Shown here piece after piece: positions 25,923-36,507 of a stretch of 57,753 bases of DNA. Source of the DNA: Glomus cerebriforme (taxonomy: Eukaryota; Glomeromycota; Glomeromycetes; Glomerales; Glomeraceae). The notes under the pieces are model-generated. The model was given only the letters and a program-made list of their open reading frames with translations. It ran no database searches and was not told the DNA's origin. The translations under genes and the position numbers were made by a program. The DNA is taken from assembly GCA_003550305.1 (NCBI GenBank), contig QKYT01000201.1, positions 22,485 through 80,237 on the forward strand, read 5' to 3'. Numbering within the stretch: the first letter of the stretch is position 1; each line of letters starts with the position of its first letter.

Positions 25923-27528
25923 ATGAAAAAGAAAAATAAGATTAATAAAGAAATCGTTGAAATTAAAGAATGGATAAATTCGTGGAATTTATTAGAAAAG
26001 ATATTTATAATAGTATTTTGTTTATACATGATATTTTTATTAGTTGAAGCAATTACGAATTTAAACGAACAAATTTTCTTCTTCATTCCGTTCGTAATTT
26101 TATCCGGTGGACTTACTGTAAGTAAATGTCAAATTATTTAAAAGATTTTTTTTAAAAAAAAAAATTAATAAGTCGAATCATATAAAAAAAAAGGTTAGAG
26201 CGAGAACATTAATACGTGCAATACTATTTTGTATCGTAACGATAATACCAATATTATGTACCATTTTAACCTTGGCGTTTGATCATAATTTAAATGAGTA
26301 TTGTAAAGAAGTTAAAAAATTTTTATATGATGATTGTATCAATGTTCACCAAAGTAAGTTTTCATTAATAACCCTTTTATCTTAAAATTAATGATATTGA
26401 TGTAATTTTTTTTATTGATTAGATAATATTAATAATATTGGAATAAAGTATAATGATTATGTAGATAATAATGCTAAAACTTATCTAGCTGGATTGATAA
26501 TTCTGTGTATTTTTCAAATTACATTCATGATTATTGTAGTTTTATTATGGCGCATGAGGTAAGTTAAAAATTTTTGAATTTTGTCGATCGATCTGCGCCT
26601 TTCTGCGGATCATTTTCTAAAATGAAATCTGTAAATATTTAGATATTGGAAATTTTTACCCGAATTCACCTTAACAACACGTAAAAATATAAAACGTATG
26701 TATTTTTTTTTTCGTGATTTGCACGTATTTTTTTTTCAATCTCATCTAAAAAATGTCTCTTTTATAGAAATGTTTACAAAATATGTTTGCTTAATATCAA
26801 CAATTCATTTGAATATAATAATAGTCGGATATTGGATAACAATAAATTGGTACAATAATGTAAGAATAGTTTATATAAATTATCGAACTTCATTATTTAC
26901 CGATAAAATCTTTAGCATTATACCTTATTTTCTTCCTTTATTTATCTTAATGATATTAATGATTAAGAAAGGTGTAAGTAAATTACAAATATTTATAATT
27001 TATTTGGACGAAACATTTAAAATATCGTTCGACTGATATACTCGTCCAATAATTCTTTTTTAACAGATCCAAAAAGAATCTAGACTAAGAATTTCTGCTT
27101 TCTACATTATTAATATTGCTTTATGCATATTAATATTTTCTCAAATAATCTCAGTTTGTTTTATCCCTTCAATTTATATCGGACCTGATTTTGCTATAAA
27201 AAAATGTGATTTCGCAAATCAGATTCGTTGGTCTCCTCCTTATCAAACATCCTTTATTATAGGGATGATATCTATTCTAATTCTGATGCTTTCGTTTTTT
27301 AATGCTTATTTATGCCAAAGAAATTTTGGAAAGAAACTTAAAGTTTATTGCAAGTATTTTTTTTTTTCCTCGTCTCTAACCATTTCTTTTTTCATATTTT
27401 TCATATTTCTTTATTTAATTATTGTTTGCTTTTTTTTTATAATAGTGGCTTATGAAGTTGAGCCAATTGAATTTGAATATAAAAACGACCCATTACTCGA
27501 TCAAGATATAGATGATGATGATTTATAA
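25923..27528 (+). CDS. Polytopic membrane protein, about eight TM helices
   Basis: Exons 25923-26117, 26194-26353, 26423-26558, 26643-26695, 26768-26973, 27067-27349 and 27446-27528 join in frame to 371 aa. Hydrophobic segments include LEKIFIIVFCLYMIFLLVEA, IRAILFCIVTIIPILCTILT, YLAGLIILCIFQITFMIIVV, STIHLNIIIVGYWITINW, SIIPYFLPLFILMILMI, YIINIALCILIFSQIISVCF and IIGMISILILMLSFFNAYLC. The C terminus is acidic and cytosolic (DPLLDQDIDDDDL). The last intron (27350-27445) would be GC-AG, 96 nt long and free of stops, so leaving it in adds a further hydrophobic helix without changing frame. The protein resembles seven-TM-type receptors only in general shape; I do not recognise a family. Confidence 0.83.
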
Positions 27529-27729
27529 ACAAAGATTTATTTATTATTATATTTTGATATTATCCTAATAAATAAAAATAATTTTATGGAAAAAAAAATT
27601 TTCGTAAAAGAAACGAAAAAAAAATCTAGAAAAAAAACTAAAACTGTTTAAAATAACAAAAAAAAAAAAAATTAACCTAAACTCGTTATACGTACCTACA
27701 AAGATCTCAAATGTTCTTTGCTCTCTTTT

Positions 27730-29397
27730 TTAAATTCGCCTTTTTTTAGCGGAATATAACATAGCAGTTACAGCAGCTCCAATAATACCTCCATTTTTAA
27801 TTCCAACTATTTTTACTTTTTTATCTTCACTAGGACCTTGTATTTCTTTAAGAATTTTGGACATTGAAGAGGAATATTTGTAATAATTATGATAAACTGA
27901 TCCATCAATTGCTACTCTAATTTCTCTTTCTACATCTTTATATGATCCACATTGAAGTTGAATTAATGATGCAACTGCTGCTGCTGATAACTGTGCGGAC
28001 CTACGTGAAAACTTTCTCACAAATTCTTGAACTGTACGCATGTCTCCAACCGTCGGTGATTGATTCTCGGGAAATTTAAAATTTTGTAATGTTTTTAAAA
28101 TGGTTGCTGAATTATATGAACGGTCACTGCGTAAAAAAGAGAAGGAAAAAAAATTAATAAATTTAATACATAAACGATTTTAAAAGTAAAAGATTTCTTT
28201 AGTTATACCTTTCAATGTCTGACATATGAGCAGCAGTGAAACTATAAGGAACCTCCATTCCTCCGGGTAATTTCCCATCAAATAAATTACAATTTTCAAC
28301 ATAATCAACAATTGCCAATCTAACTAATTCTCCTATGTAAAGTCCACTGACCATTTTTTCAAAAGGTTGAAACCCAGGACTAGGACTATTTTTATCAAGT
28401 ATTTCATCATATTTCGTTTTTTTTGGTAAAAAATCTGATCCCATTATGCTTATCTCATTATTAATTATCATATAATGAGGAAAGTCTGGAGGAAATTTTT
28501 GTTTCTTAATTTCACTGGTTTCACAAATACACGCTGCATTTGTTCCTGTGCCTAAAATCATTGATGCAATCGTATTTTGATCTTTGTAAGCATTTGCTAC
28601 AAGCGATCCAACTGTATCATTAACTATAGCCGCAATAGATATCTTCATTTCCTATATATTATAATTATATTATATATATTGTATGCGATAAGAAGTGATT
28701 TAACTTTTTTTTTTTTNNNNNNNNNNNNNNNNNNNNNNNNNNNNNNNNNNNNNNNNNNNNNNNNNNNNNNNNNNNNNNNNNNNNNNNNNNNNNNNNNNNN
28801 NNNNNNNNNNNNNNNNNNNNNNNNNNNNNNNNNNNNNNNNNNNNNNNNNNNNNNNNNNNNNNNNNNNNNNNNNNNNNNNNNNNNNNNNNNNNNNNNNNNN
28901 NNNNNNNNNNNNNNNNNNNNNNNNNNNNNNNNNNNNNNNNNNNNNNNNNNNNNNNNNNNNNNNNNNNNNNNNNNNNNNNNNNNNNNNNNNNNNNNNNNNN
29001 NNNNNNNNNNNNNNNNNNNNNNNNNNNNNNNNNNNNNNNNNNNNNNNNNNNNNNNNNNNNNNNNNNNNNNNNNNNNNNNNNNNNNNNNNNNNNNNNNNNN
29101 NNNNNNNNNNNNNNNNNNNNNNNNNNNNNNNNNNNNNNNNNNNNNNNNNNNNNNNNNNNNNNNNNNNNNNNNNNNNNNNNNNNNNNNNNNNNNNNNNNNN
29201 NNNNNNNNNNNNNNNNNNNNNNNNNNNNNNNNNNNNNNNNNNNNNNNNNNNNNNNNNNNNNNNNNNNNNNNNNNNNNNNNNNNNNNNNNNNNNNNNNNNN
29301 NNNNNNNNNNNNNNNNNNNNNNNNNNNNNNNNNNNNNNNNNNNNNNNNNNNNNNNNNNNNNNNNNNNNNNNNNNNNNNNNNNNNNNNNNNNGTCCAT
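27730..29397 (-). CDS. Hexokinase, 5' half lost in a sequence gap
   Basis: Hexokinase phosphorylates glucose and other hexoses with ATP at the entry to glycolysis. Two exons are visible: 28651-28209 and 28126-27730, with a GTATAA..GCAG intron. They encode the C-terminal ~280 residues. The family signatures are clear: IAAIVNDTVGSLVANAY, ILGTGTNAAC (phosphate loop), EKMVSGLYIGELVRL, a Ser/Ala helix, VAIDGSVYHNY and the C-terminal KIVGIKNGGIIGAA. Further upstream the gene runs into N's (28717-29391). An ATG-GAC at 29397-29392 just beyond the gap could be the start: a ~480-aa enzyme needs ~200 more residues, which fits the gap size, though gap lengths can be arbitrary. The gene converges with the membrane-protein gene 200 bp away. 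Confidence 0.92.
28717..29391. other. Assembly gap (675 N)
   Basis: N run inside the hexokinase gene, beginning after a poly-T tract that may have stopped assembly. Confidence 0.98.
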
Positions 29398-29469
29398 AAT
29401 TTTATTTTTTATCGAGCTAATAAAATTTAATGTTAAACTTATATAGGTAAATTAAAAATTGTACAAGAA

Positions 29470-29500
<31 letters not shown>

Positions 29501-30334
29501 GGAAAAAAAAAATATATAAAATAAAAAATCGAAGTATTTTATTGAGGGTAGTAAAAGTTATATATATGCTTAAATTGGAAGTTTTAAGGGGATATATATC
29601 TAAGATAAAAACAAACAGAGCAAATAAGCATTACCTGAGTTGATTTGAATTGATTAATTGATTACAAAAGTAACACCAATTTTAAAAATTTTTTCATACC
29701 CCAAAAGAACTTCATATGATGTTCTCTATTCATTGATGTTACCTAATATCAATAAAAACCGGTTGTTACATTATTAAGTATTTAAAATTCATAAACTTAG
29801 TTTTTAAATAATGTAAATAATGTAAACATTACGATAAATTACGAAACGCAAAGGATTTTCAAAATGAAATTGTTTTTGTAATACTTTATTACTTCGGTAA
29901 TGTTACCCTAAATAATCAGATAAACCAGTTTTAAATATTTTAATTATTTAATTTGAGAACGGGATAATCAGAGAACTTCCTTTTTCTTTTTTCCTCTTTT
30001 TTTTTCGGGAGAAACCTTAAATATATAAAAAGTAACAAGTTCGTTTGACAAAAAGACTTTTGTGCAATACGTGCATGGTTGTGGGCTTGTGGCGTTGTTA
30101 CGAGACGCCATTCATTCATAAATATTAGTGCGCGTGTACTACCCGATTCTCATTTTTTGTTCAGAATCTCGTTACGTCATTTGAACAACACCCCATGATT
30201 TTCGTCTATTGTATTTACTAAGAACAATCTAAATGATTAAATTATATTTCTGCGCCAAACAGATTTTTTACTCAAATTTCATAATAAAAAAATTTTTTAG
30301 ATGAATTTTTCCGAACACAACAGCTATATGATCG
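29398..30334. other. Upstream region of hexokinase and of the tRNA
   Basis: No coding exon. 30040-30200 is less AT-biased than its surroundings and includes the short hairpin GGCGT..ACGCC near 30091-30109. It may be promoter or regulatory DNA for hexokinase; I cannot define a site. Confidence 0.5.
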
Positions 30335-30407
30335 GCCCCAATAGCCTAATGGATATGGCGTCGCCCTCCTAAGGCGGAGGTTCTAGGTTCGAGTCCTAGT
30401 TGGGGCG
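30335..30407 (+). tRNA. tRNA-Arg (anticodon CCU)
   Basis: A 73-nt cloverleaf with no intron. The acceptor stem is GCCCCAA/TTGGGGC with G as discriminator. The D arm is GCC..GGC, the anticodon stem is TCGCC/GGCGG around loop CTCCTAA, so the anticodon is CCT. The T arm is CTAGG-TTCGAGT-CCTAG. All stems pair, with one G-U at the end of the anticodon stem. It reads AGG arginine codons. The B box GGTTCGAGTCC is intact. Confidence 0.96.
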
Positions 30408-30438
30408 AAAACTTTACAATATTTAAGGGTAATACCCA

Positions 30439-30446
30439 TTTTTTTT
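30439..30446 (+). terminator. Pol III terminator T-run
   Basis: Eight T's about 32 nt downstream of the tRNA; no earlier run of four T's intervenes. Confidence 0.7.
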
Positions 30447-30619
30447 CTTTTCACTCTTTTATTAAAAAAATAATAATAAATTAAATAGAAAATAATAAAA
30501 GTTCAGGAATAATAAAACTAAAAAACGTCAATACTATGGTTAATTAACCTTTTATATTAGGTAAATCAATAATCGTATGATAATGCCGATCTATGACGTG
30601 ACAGACAAGTCTTTTTTAC

Positions 30620-31948
30620 TTAAGAATAAACTTGCTCCTTACGAATTATACTAATGATCAATGGAAGATCAATTTTCCAAACCATTTCACCACCTCTCAT
30701 ACCTCTTTCCAATCCAAATCTTTTCTTTTTACCTTCTCTAGCAGGAGTCATTGCAGCTTCTTTAACTTGATCTAAGATATTTTCCAATAATCTAATATCA
30801 AACCTACTTTCATCATTTTTGACTTTTGGCAATTGATCAATTAATAAAAGTACAGATATATCAGCTAACGTTTTTGCATATAATGAGTTAGGTAATTTAT
30901 ATGAATTGAACTTTGGAATGGTCTTGATTTTACGTTTATGAGATCCTCGAGAATTTGTTTCTATTGTATCATCACTTTCATAATCTACTTCACATTCATT
31001 TAATTCTGAAGAATGAAGATGATCAATAATGTTACCCTCATATAATAAAGAATTTCTTATAGGAGCTATTTGTCGAAAATTTTCTTCATTGTAATCGTTA
31101 TCTTCATCATTAAAATCAAATAAATCCAATACATCTAAATACGCAATGTAAATTGCACCACCTGGTTTCAAAAGCGAATAATTAAATTTACAAAAGGAAA
31201 TGATATCATTTGATGGATCGTCTTTTTGAACGCTTTAATGTTGCACAATACATTGTGCGATTTTAAATATGAGTATAAATAAAAGAAATTAATCAAAAAA
31301 ATCAAAAAAAAAAAAAAAAATTTCAAGAAAACCAAAGAAATTTAAAAACAAACATACTTACAGATAATTAATCATGTGTATACAATTAATAAAATCTAAA
31401 GGAATAAATGGTAAGGGTATTTCCATTCTTAACTTATCACGTATGTCATCATTTGCATCATCATTAATGTCAAAATAATCTTGTACTCTTCCATTATAAA
31501 CGATTCCTTGACTTAAATGAGAGTATTCACATAATTTTTGTTGATAAATTTGTAATAAATTTGAATTTGGTTCAACTAAATGAATAATATTTTGTCTATT
31601 CATTTGAACATTTTTCTTGAGCTCTTTAGCAAAACACCAATCAATTATTTCTCCCGAACCTGCACCAATATCTAATAAATGAAATTCTGGTGAATCAGAA
31701 TTGTTGGATAATACAGTTTGAAGTGTCCTGTGAAGAGATGGAAGTATAAGTTCACATGAATCCGTTCCCAATATATCAGATGGATGATGTATATTTATAA
31801 CATTTTGTTTTCGTAACATCATTCGATAAATAAATATGTGTTCAAATATTTGAGAATTTTTTAAATTTGCAAATTCGGTCAGAACTTTTCGTTCGGCATC
31901 CAGTTCTTCTGGCGAAAAAACTGAAATTGTATCATTTAATATATTCAT
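30620..31948 (-). CDS. Class I SAM-dependent methyltransferase
   Basis: Exons 31948-31362 and 31232-30620 encode 399 aa. The intron is GTAAGT..AAAG and joins INCIHMINYL to VQKDDPSND in frame. Residues 91-101 are motif I (LLDIGAGSGEI), which binds S-adenosylmethionine. VEPNSNLLQIYQQKL provides the acidic residue at the end of beta-2. LDFINCIHMINYL is the motif around beta-4, and FNYSLLKPGGAIYIA is the usual post-motif strand. An insertion rich in Asp/Glu/Asn (residues ~250-300) separates these from the C-terminal cap. The layout recalls histamine-N-methyltransferase-like enzymes, but the substrate cannot be read from the sequence. No signal peptide, so likely cytosolic or nuclear. The tRNA lies 212 bp downstream on the other strand. 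Confidence 0.85.
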
Positions 31949-33311
31949 CTTTATTTGAAAATTTCAATGAAAAAAAAACAAGACGAGAAAGATGAGGTAA
32001 AGAAAGATATTTTATAAAAGGTGATCAGTCTTATATATATTATTATTTAATTATTTCTCACGGATTAACAGTTTAAAATCCAAAGATGGAACTCTTACAT
32101 CATTGATCAAAATATATGGTTAGGGCAGCACTTAAAAATTTATTACATCGAATCACGGGAACGTAAACGTGATTAACATGATTACTATCAGATAATTGGT
32201 TACTTCAAATTAAAACAAGTGCAGTTTTAATGACTTTTGCCTAAAATTAGATATCAAAGAATCAGGCCATATGAAAATTGTTTACTTAAATAACACATCG
32301 TATGATATTGACGAAAATTCAAATAAACAGTAATATAGTCCGATTAATGATAACGTAAGTGATCCGATTCAAAAAGTAGTTTCTCGCATAATTTTCTTCT
32401 TTCCACGATATTTAATCGTTCCTTTATACGTCTTAATAGAAAGAATGATATGATTTTTTAAAATTAAACACTCCAAAAAATTATCTTATTCATCCATCAT
32501 TTTCGTTATCTTAATGGTATGATTTCCATCGAGTTATAAAAGGGCCTGAGAAAGTTGAATTCGTTTAATATTTTCTATAATTACAAATGAAATGATATAA
32601 TATTGTATTACGATTCAAACCTGAAACAAATAAATAATAAAAGAATTCGTTAACATATTTCAGATAATCAGATTATATAAAAATCAATTGCGAAATACTG
32701 TAACCCTAATTTCTCCATGTTTATTAACAAAATTTTATCACGTCATACATGTTTTATAGTACTTCTATTGATAGTACTTCTATTGTAATTATTGTAATAT
32801 AGACCGATGAAATCAAAATTAAACGGAATTAATCTTCGATCTATTAGAATTTTGGAAATGGTTTGATTGATTCACCAAATAAGCTATTTCGACTATTACC
32901 TTATTTTTCAGATTTCGTGACTGTTCAAACTCATTTTTTCTAGATCTTTTCGAATTCATCTGACTGATATTTTGTAGTGAATCAAGAGATGATCGGGGAC
33001 GAAATCCTCCGGCTTTAGTTAAAATTCTAAAATTCAAAAATAAATATTCTTTACAATTTAATCAGTGTCAAATATTTATTCACGTACATTTACAATGTCT
33101 GACATCTAGCAAAGTTATTCTGGATTAATTTAAACTATCTTCAAGATGTTAAATTATACAATAGTAGCATGTTTAAAGATTGCTTTATTTATCATAAATT
33201 TCTATTTTTTTCTCACTGCATCTTATAATTTATTGTTGTTTTCGAAATGGGTTGACTTTATGATATGGATGAGGAAAAAAAGAAGTATTTTTTTTCCCTG
33301 ACGTTTTCCGA
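31949..33311. other. Intergenic region with a short direct repeat
   Basis: No confident gene. At 32756-32785 the word ATAGTACTTCTATTG is duplicated in tandem. A weak exon-like segment at 32819-33037 is listed separately. Confidence 0.5.
32819..33037 (-). CDS. Possible exon of an unrecognised gene
   Basis: A ~70-codon open segment preceded by an acceptor-like TTTAG reads TKAGGFRPRSSLDSLQ then KRSRKNEFEQSRNLKNK. The composition is more protein-like than chance AT-rich frames, but I cannot find upstream exons that close a gene. It may be a gene remnant or terminal exon; an internal AAG/GTAATAG could also be a donor. Confidence 0.25.
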   Translation of the reverse strand: MNFRILTKAGGFRPRSSLDSLQNISQMNSKRSRKNEFEQSRNLKNKVIVEIAYLVNQSNHFQNSNRSKINSV

Positions 33312-33396
33312 ACATATTCAGGATGTATCCTGTACGATTTCCGGACACCGGCCAACCCACTTTTGTCCGGAAATCGTATAGGTTACCTGAATGTGT
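33312..33396. repeat. Long inverted repeat (about 34-bp arms)
   Basis: The arms 33312-33347 and 33364-33396 share ATTCAGG, then TACGATTTCCGGACA, in inverted order, with a 16-nt loop. It is much GC-richer than the flanks. It is either a tiny MITE or a structured transcript. Confidence 0.85.
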
Positions 33397-33680
33397 CCGT
33401 CCTCATTCACTTCATAAAATCAATCATTTCGACATTCATTGACTGTGTAGATGTTGACGTAGCAGCAGACTACAAAACATGCGTACGGTAACAGGGGAGT
33501 GAGTACGTACTCTATGCTCACACGGTCACACCTCTGTTGTAGTTGTTTAATCAACCTTGAACTATACGAAAAAAGGTAAGTAAATATTTCGGGGTGTTTT
33601 ATTACAACAGATTCACAATGTTTAGATTTAATTGGACGACTGAATGACATGTGATTACTATTTTATCAATTCAAAAATAG

Positions 33681-33770
33681 TCCTAACTCTAATCTTAATC
33701 CTAATCTTAATCTTTAACCAAATATTAACCCTAATCTTAACCCTAATTTTAAGTTTAATCACCCTAACAT
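33681..33770 (-). repeat. Interstitial telomere-like repeat
   Basis: About 12 imperfect units of CCCTAA/TCCTAA/TCTTAA type. On the minus strand they read TTAGGG and variants, the standard fungal telomere word. Confidence 0.75.
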
Positions 33771-34302
33771 AACTAACGAGTCCGGTTACGGGTAATCACT
33801 TTTTTTTTATAAGAATGATGATATAACAATTGTGCAAAATTCACGTTTATGAATTACGTTTTTTTTTATCATTTAAATCACGTGTACTAGCATACACGGT
33901 CACGGTGTAATATTAGTAATAAATGCATTGCCAGCATTGGTCATAATTTCGTAGATACTGCTTACGGAACCTTATAATGTTCAGGAATTTGGTTAAAAAA
34001 AAAAAGTATTAACAAGAATATTAAACCGAACTTCTATGGTCAATTCTAAACTTTACAGTATATCCAATATAAACGGTAAGTTTAATCTATAAATCTCCGA
34101 TACTGATGTGTTTAAGGCTGACTAATAACAAATAATATCTTTCTATTATACTATATAGTATTATTTTCATTCTGCAAGCCTCAAATGTTCACAGGATACA
34201 TTTATTGCATATCTGATATGTTTTAAAAAATTTTTTAAACAATCGATTTTTTTACAATTAAAATGAAATATTCTTCTATTTTCCTTTATTTAAAACATAA
34301 AA

Positions 34303-34348
<46 letters not shown>

Positions 34349-35680
34349 GATTATTTTCTTTCTAAATAAAGGTTGACTCAAAAAAAAAAAAAAAACTCCC
34401 TCCCCCAAAAATTTAAAAATGAACAATCAAATTTCGTTAGAAAATGGACTCGTAATTTTTTTATAATTTTTAAGGAAATGATTTGCATTGGCACGTGTGA
34501 AAGCATTGGCAATGAAAAAATTTCTTCTTCGTAACAATGGAAAACTTCAAAAAAAAATATTTCCAAAAATAGAAAATTCGAAGACCAAATCTCAGAACGG
34601 AAAACGTGGTTTGTGTAATATTGTATGTGTGGTTAAACGTGTAAGAATAATATTCTAATAAGAAATAATACAATCAAATTATTTAGACTTGCATTAGCGG
34701 ATAAATTTTTAATGGGTAATAACTACTAAATTTTCTGTATTATAATAATATGATTGATTTAATTATGATTTATGCGCCACAAAGAAATATTCAAATAATA
34801 AATTTCAAAGTAAATATCTAAAGTAATATTTTTTTTAATTTATAAATATATGATCATAAAATCGGGAAATCGGGTTTTTGATTTTCGATCAAAAATAGTT
34901 TTTTTTTTTGATGAATAAATATAATCCAAATAATCCAAGTATGTCAAGTATTGTATGTATGTTATCCTTTCTATCAAAGAAAACATATCAAAAGGCGTTT
35001 TCGGGTCTCACCGATTTTAAATGGCGTATTAGCATATCAAATATATATATATTTTCTATGAATGAATAACTTTTTTTTTTTTACTATGAATATATCTAAT
35101 TAAAGCAACACAGTTTCACGAAAAAAAATATATATTTTTTTCTTTTTTAACATTTCTTTTTTACATTCTGTTTCTTAATAATAAATTATCAAAAAGATCT
35201 ATTACTGTAATTGGAAAGCAAAGAAAGCCGAGAAAAATTAGGTTAGTGAATCTAGATAATAATTTTTTAGACGTGATGCAGTAAAGCAGGATTGTGTATT
35301 TATCACTTTTCACGTGATATTATATAAATATTGACATAATTATTTTAAATTTTTATTAACATTCATATGCTTTTTTATTAATCAATCATAAAAAAAAAAA
35401 AATTCATACAAAAATTGCTTAAGAAAAAAAATTCTCTAACCATAAAAAAAAAATATATATTTGGGAAAACTTGGAAAAACTTGGGAAAATTTGGGAAATT
35501 TTTATCAACAATTTACTAATAAAAAAAAACAAAAAGAAATCGAGAGGGTAAAAAAAAAAAAAAAAACGAAAAGAAATCACTCTCGGGTAATTTCCATAGA
35601 ATCGGTAATCTCCATTTTATCCTGTTTATTTTACGATTTAGAAAAAGAAAGTATTCGAAAAAAAAAAAAGATCTATTAAT
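33771..35680. other. Intergenic, simple repeats
   Basis: A (TA)n then (AAT)n microsatellite lies at 34303-34346. 35461-35500 has four tandem TTGGGAAAA-like words. T-rich and A-rich runs are common. No gene is supportable. Confidence 0.5.
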
Positions 35681-36507
35681 TTATTGAGAAGTTTCAATTT
35701 TCAAGAATTTAGATTCTTCAAATTCTGATTTAACAGTACTTGTAGAATTAGGTGATTTCGTGGTCATGATCGTATTAGTTACAACCATTACAAAATTTTG
35801 TAAATCACTTATACTCATTCTTGAGAAATCTATTTTTTTGAATGAAGGTTTAGTTGTAATTGCTGATGATAATAAAGGTTGAGAAAAAGTGTTATTCTAA
35901 AAAAAAAAATTTTTAAATTAAATTCTCGAGATTTATTTTTAAAAAAATTTCATGAATAAAAAAAAAAAAGATTTACTTGACGAAAATCATCAGTAACTTT
36001 CTTAAGATCTTTAACTAATTCTTCAATTCTACCCATTTTAGAATTGATAATTTTTGCGATATTTGCAGATTCTTTACATTTAGCACAATATTTTTTTCTT
36101 TCTGTTATGGGAACTATTGAATTCATCGTATCAGTGTTAATACTTTCTGATGTATTAGAATCCATAATATTTGAATCTTGTTGATGATTTTGTTGAATTT
36201 GAGATCTTATCGAATGAGGAACTGTATAAGGTTCATTTTTTGTTGAAGATTCTTTAACAATCTTATTTCGTATAGGACGAGAATTAGTTTTACGAGAACG
36301 AGTTCTCTTAGTTTCTTGTTTAAAAGAATTTGTTTCATCATTGATTAAAGAATTATTTATAACCGAAGATGAATCATCATCATTATTAAGAAGGGAATCT
36401 ATAGAAGAAGGTAAAGTTGTTTCTGTTTCTTTTTGATTAAAAGAACCAGGAATTGAAGTAGAAGGAAAAGACTGTTGAATACTTTCTTGATCCGTTTGAT
36501 CAGACAT
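35681..36507 (-). CDS. CxxCKES-family protein, member 1
   Basis: Exons 36507-35977 and 35896-35681 give 248 aa; the intron is phase 0 (CAA/GTAAAT..TTAG/AAT). The N-terminal ~130 residues are Ser/Asn/Gln-rich, with a basic patch (KRTRSRKTNSRPIRNK) like a nuclear signal. Residues ~140-175 hold the motif YCAKCKES followed by a helix IINSKMGRIEELVKDLKKV. After the intron comes KIDFSRMSISDLQNFVMVVTNT. The second paralogue, 2 kb away on the same strand, keeps the same two motifs in the same order and the same intron position. Two cysteines alone could be half a metal site shared by dimerisation. I do not recognise the family; a nuclear regulator is a guess from the basic patch. Confidence 0.82.

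Noticed and set aside
28645..29446. Long open frames across the N run at 28717-29391
   Set aside because: They exist only because N codons are not stops. Only the hexokinase reading is kept, on family motifs.
33420..33650. A 76-codon minus-strand open frame starting MSFSRPIKSK
   Set aside because: It is less AT-biased than its surroundings and starts plausibly, but half of it seems to be repeat-like DNA next to the hairpin and I could not connect it to other exons. Not listed as a gene.
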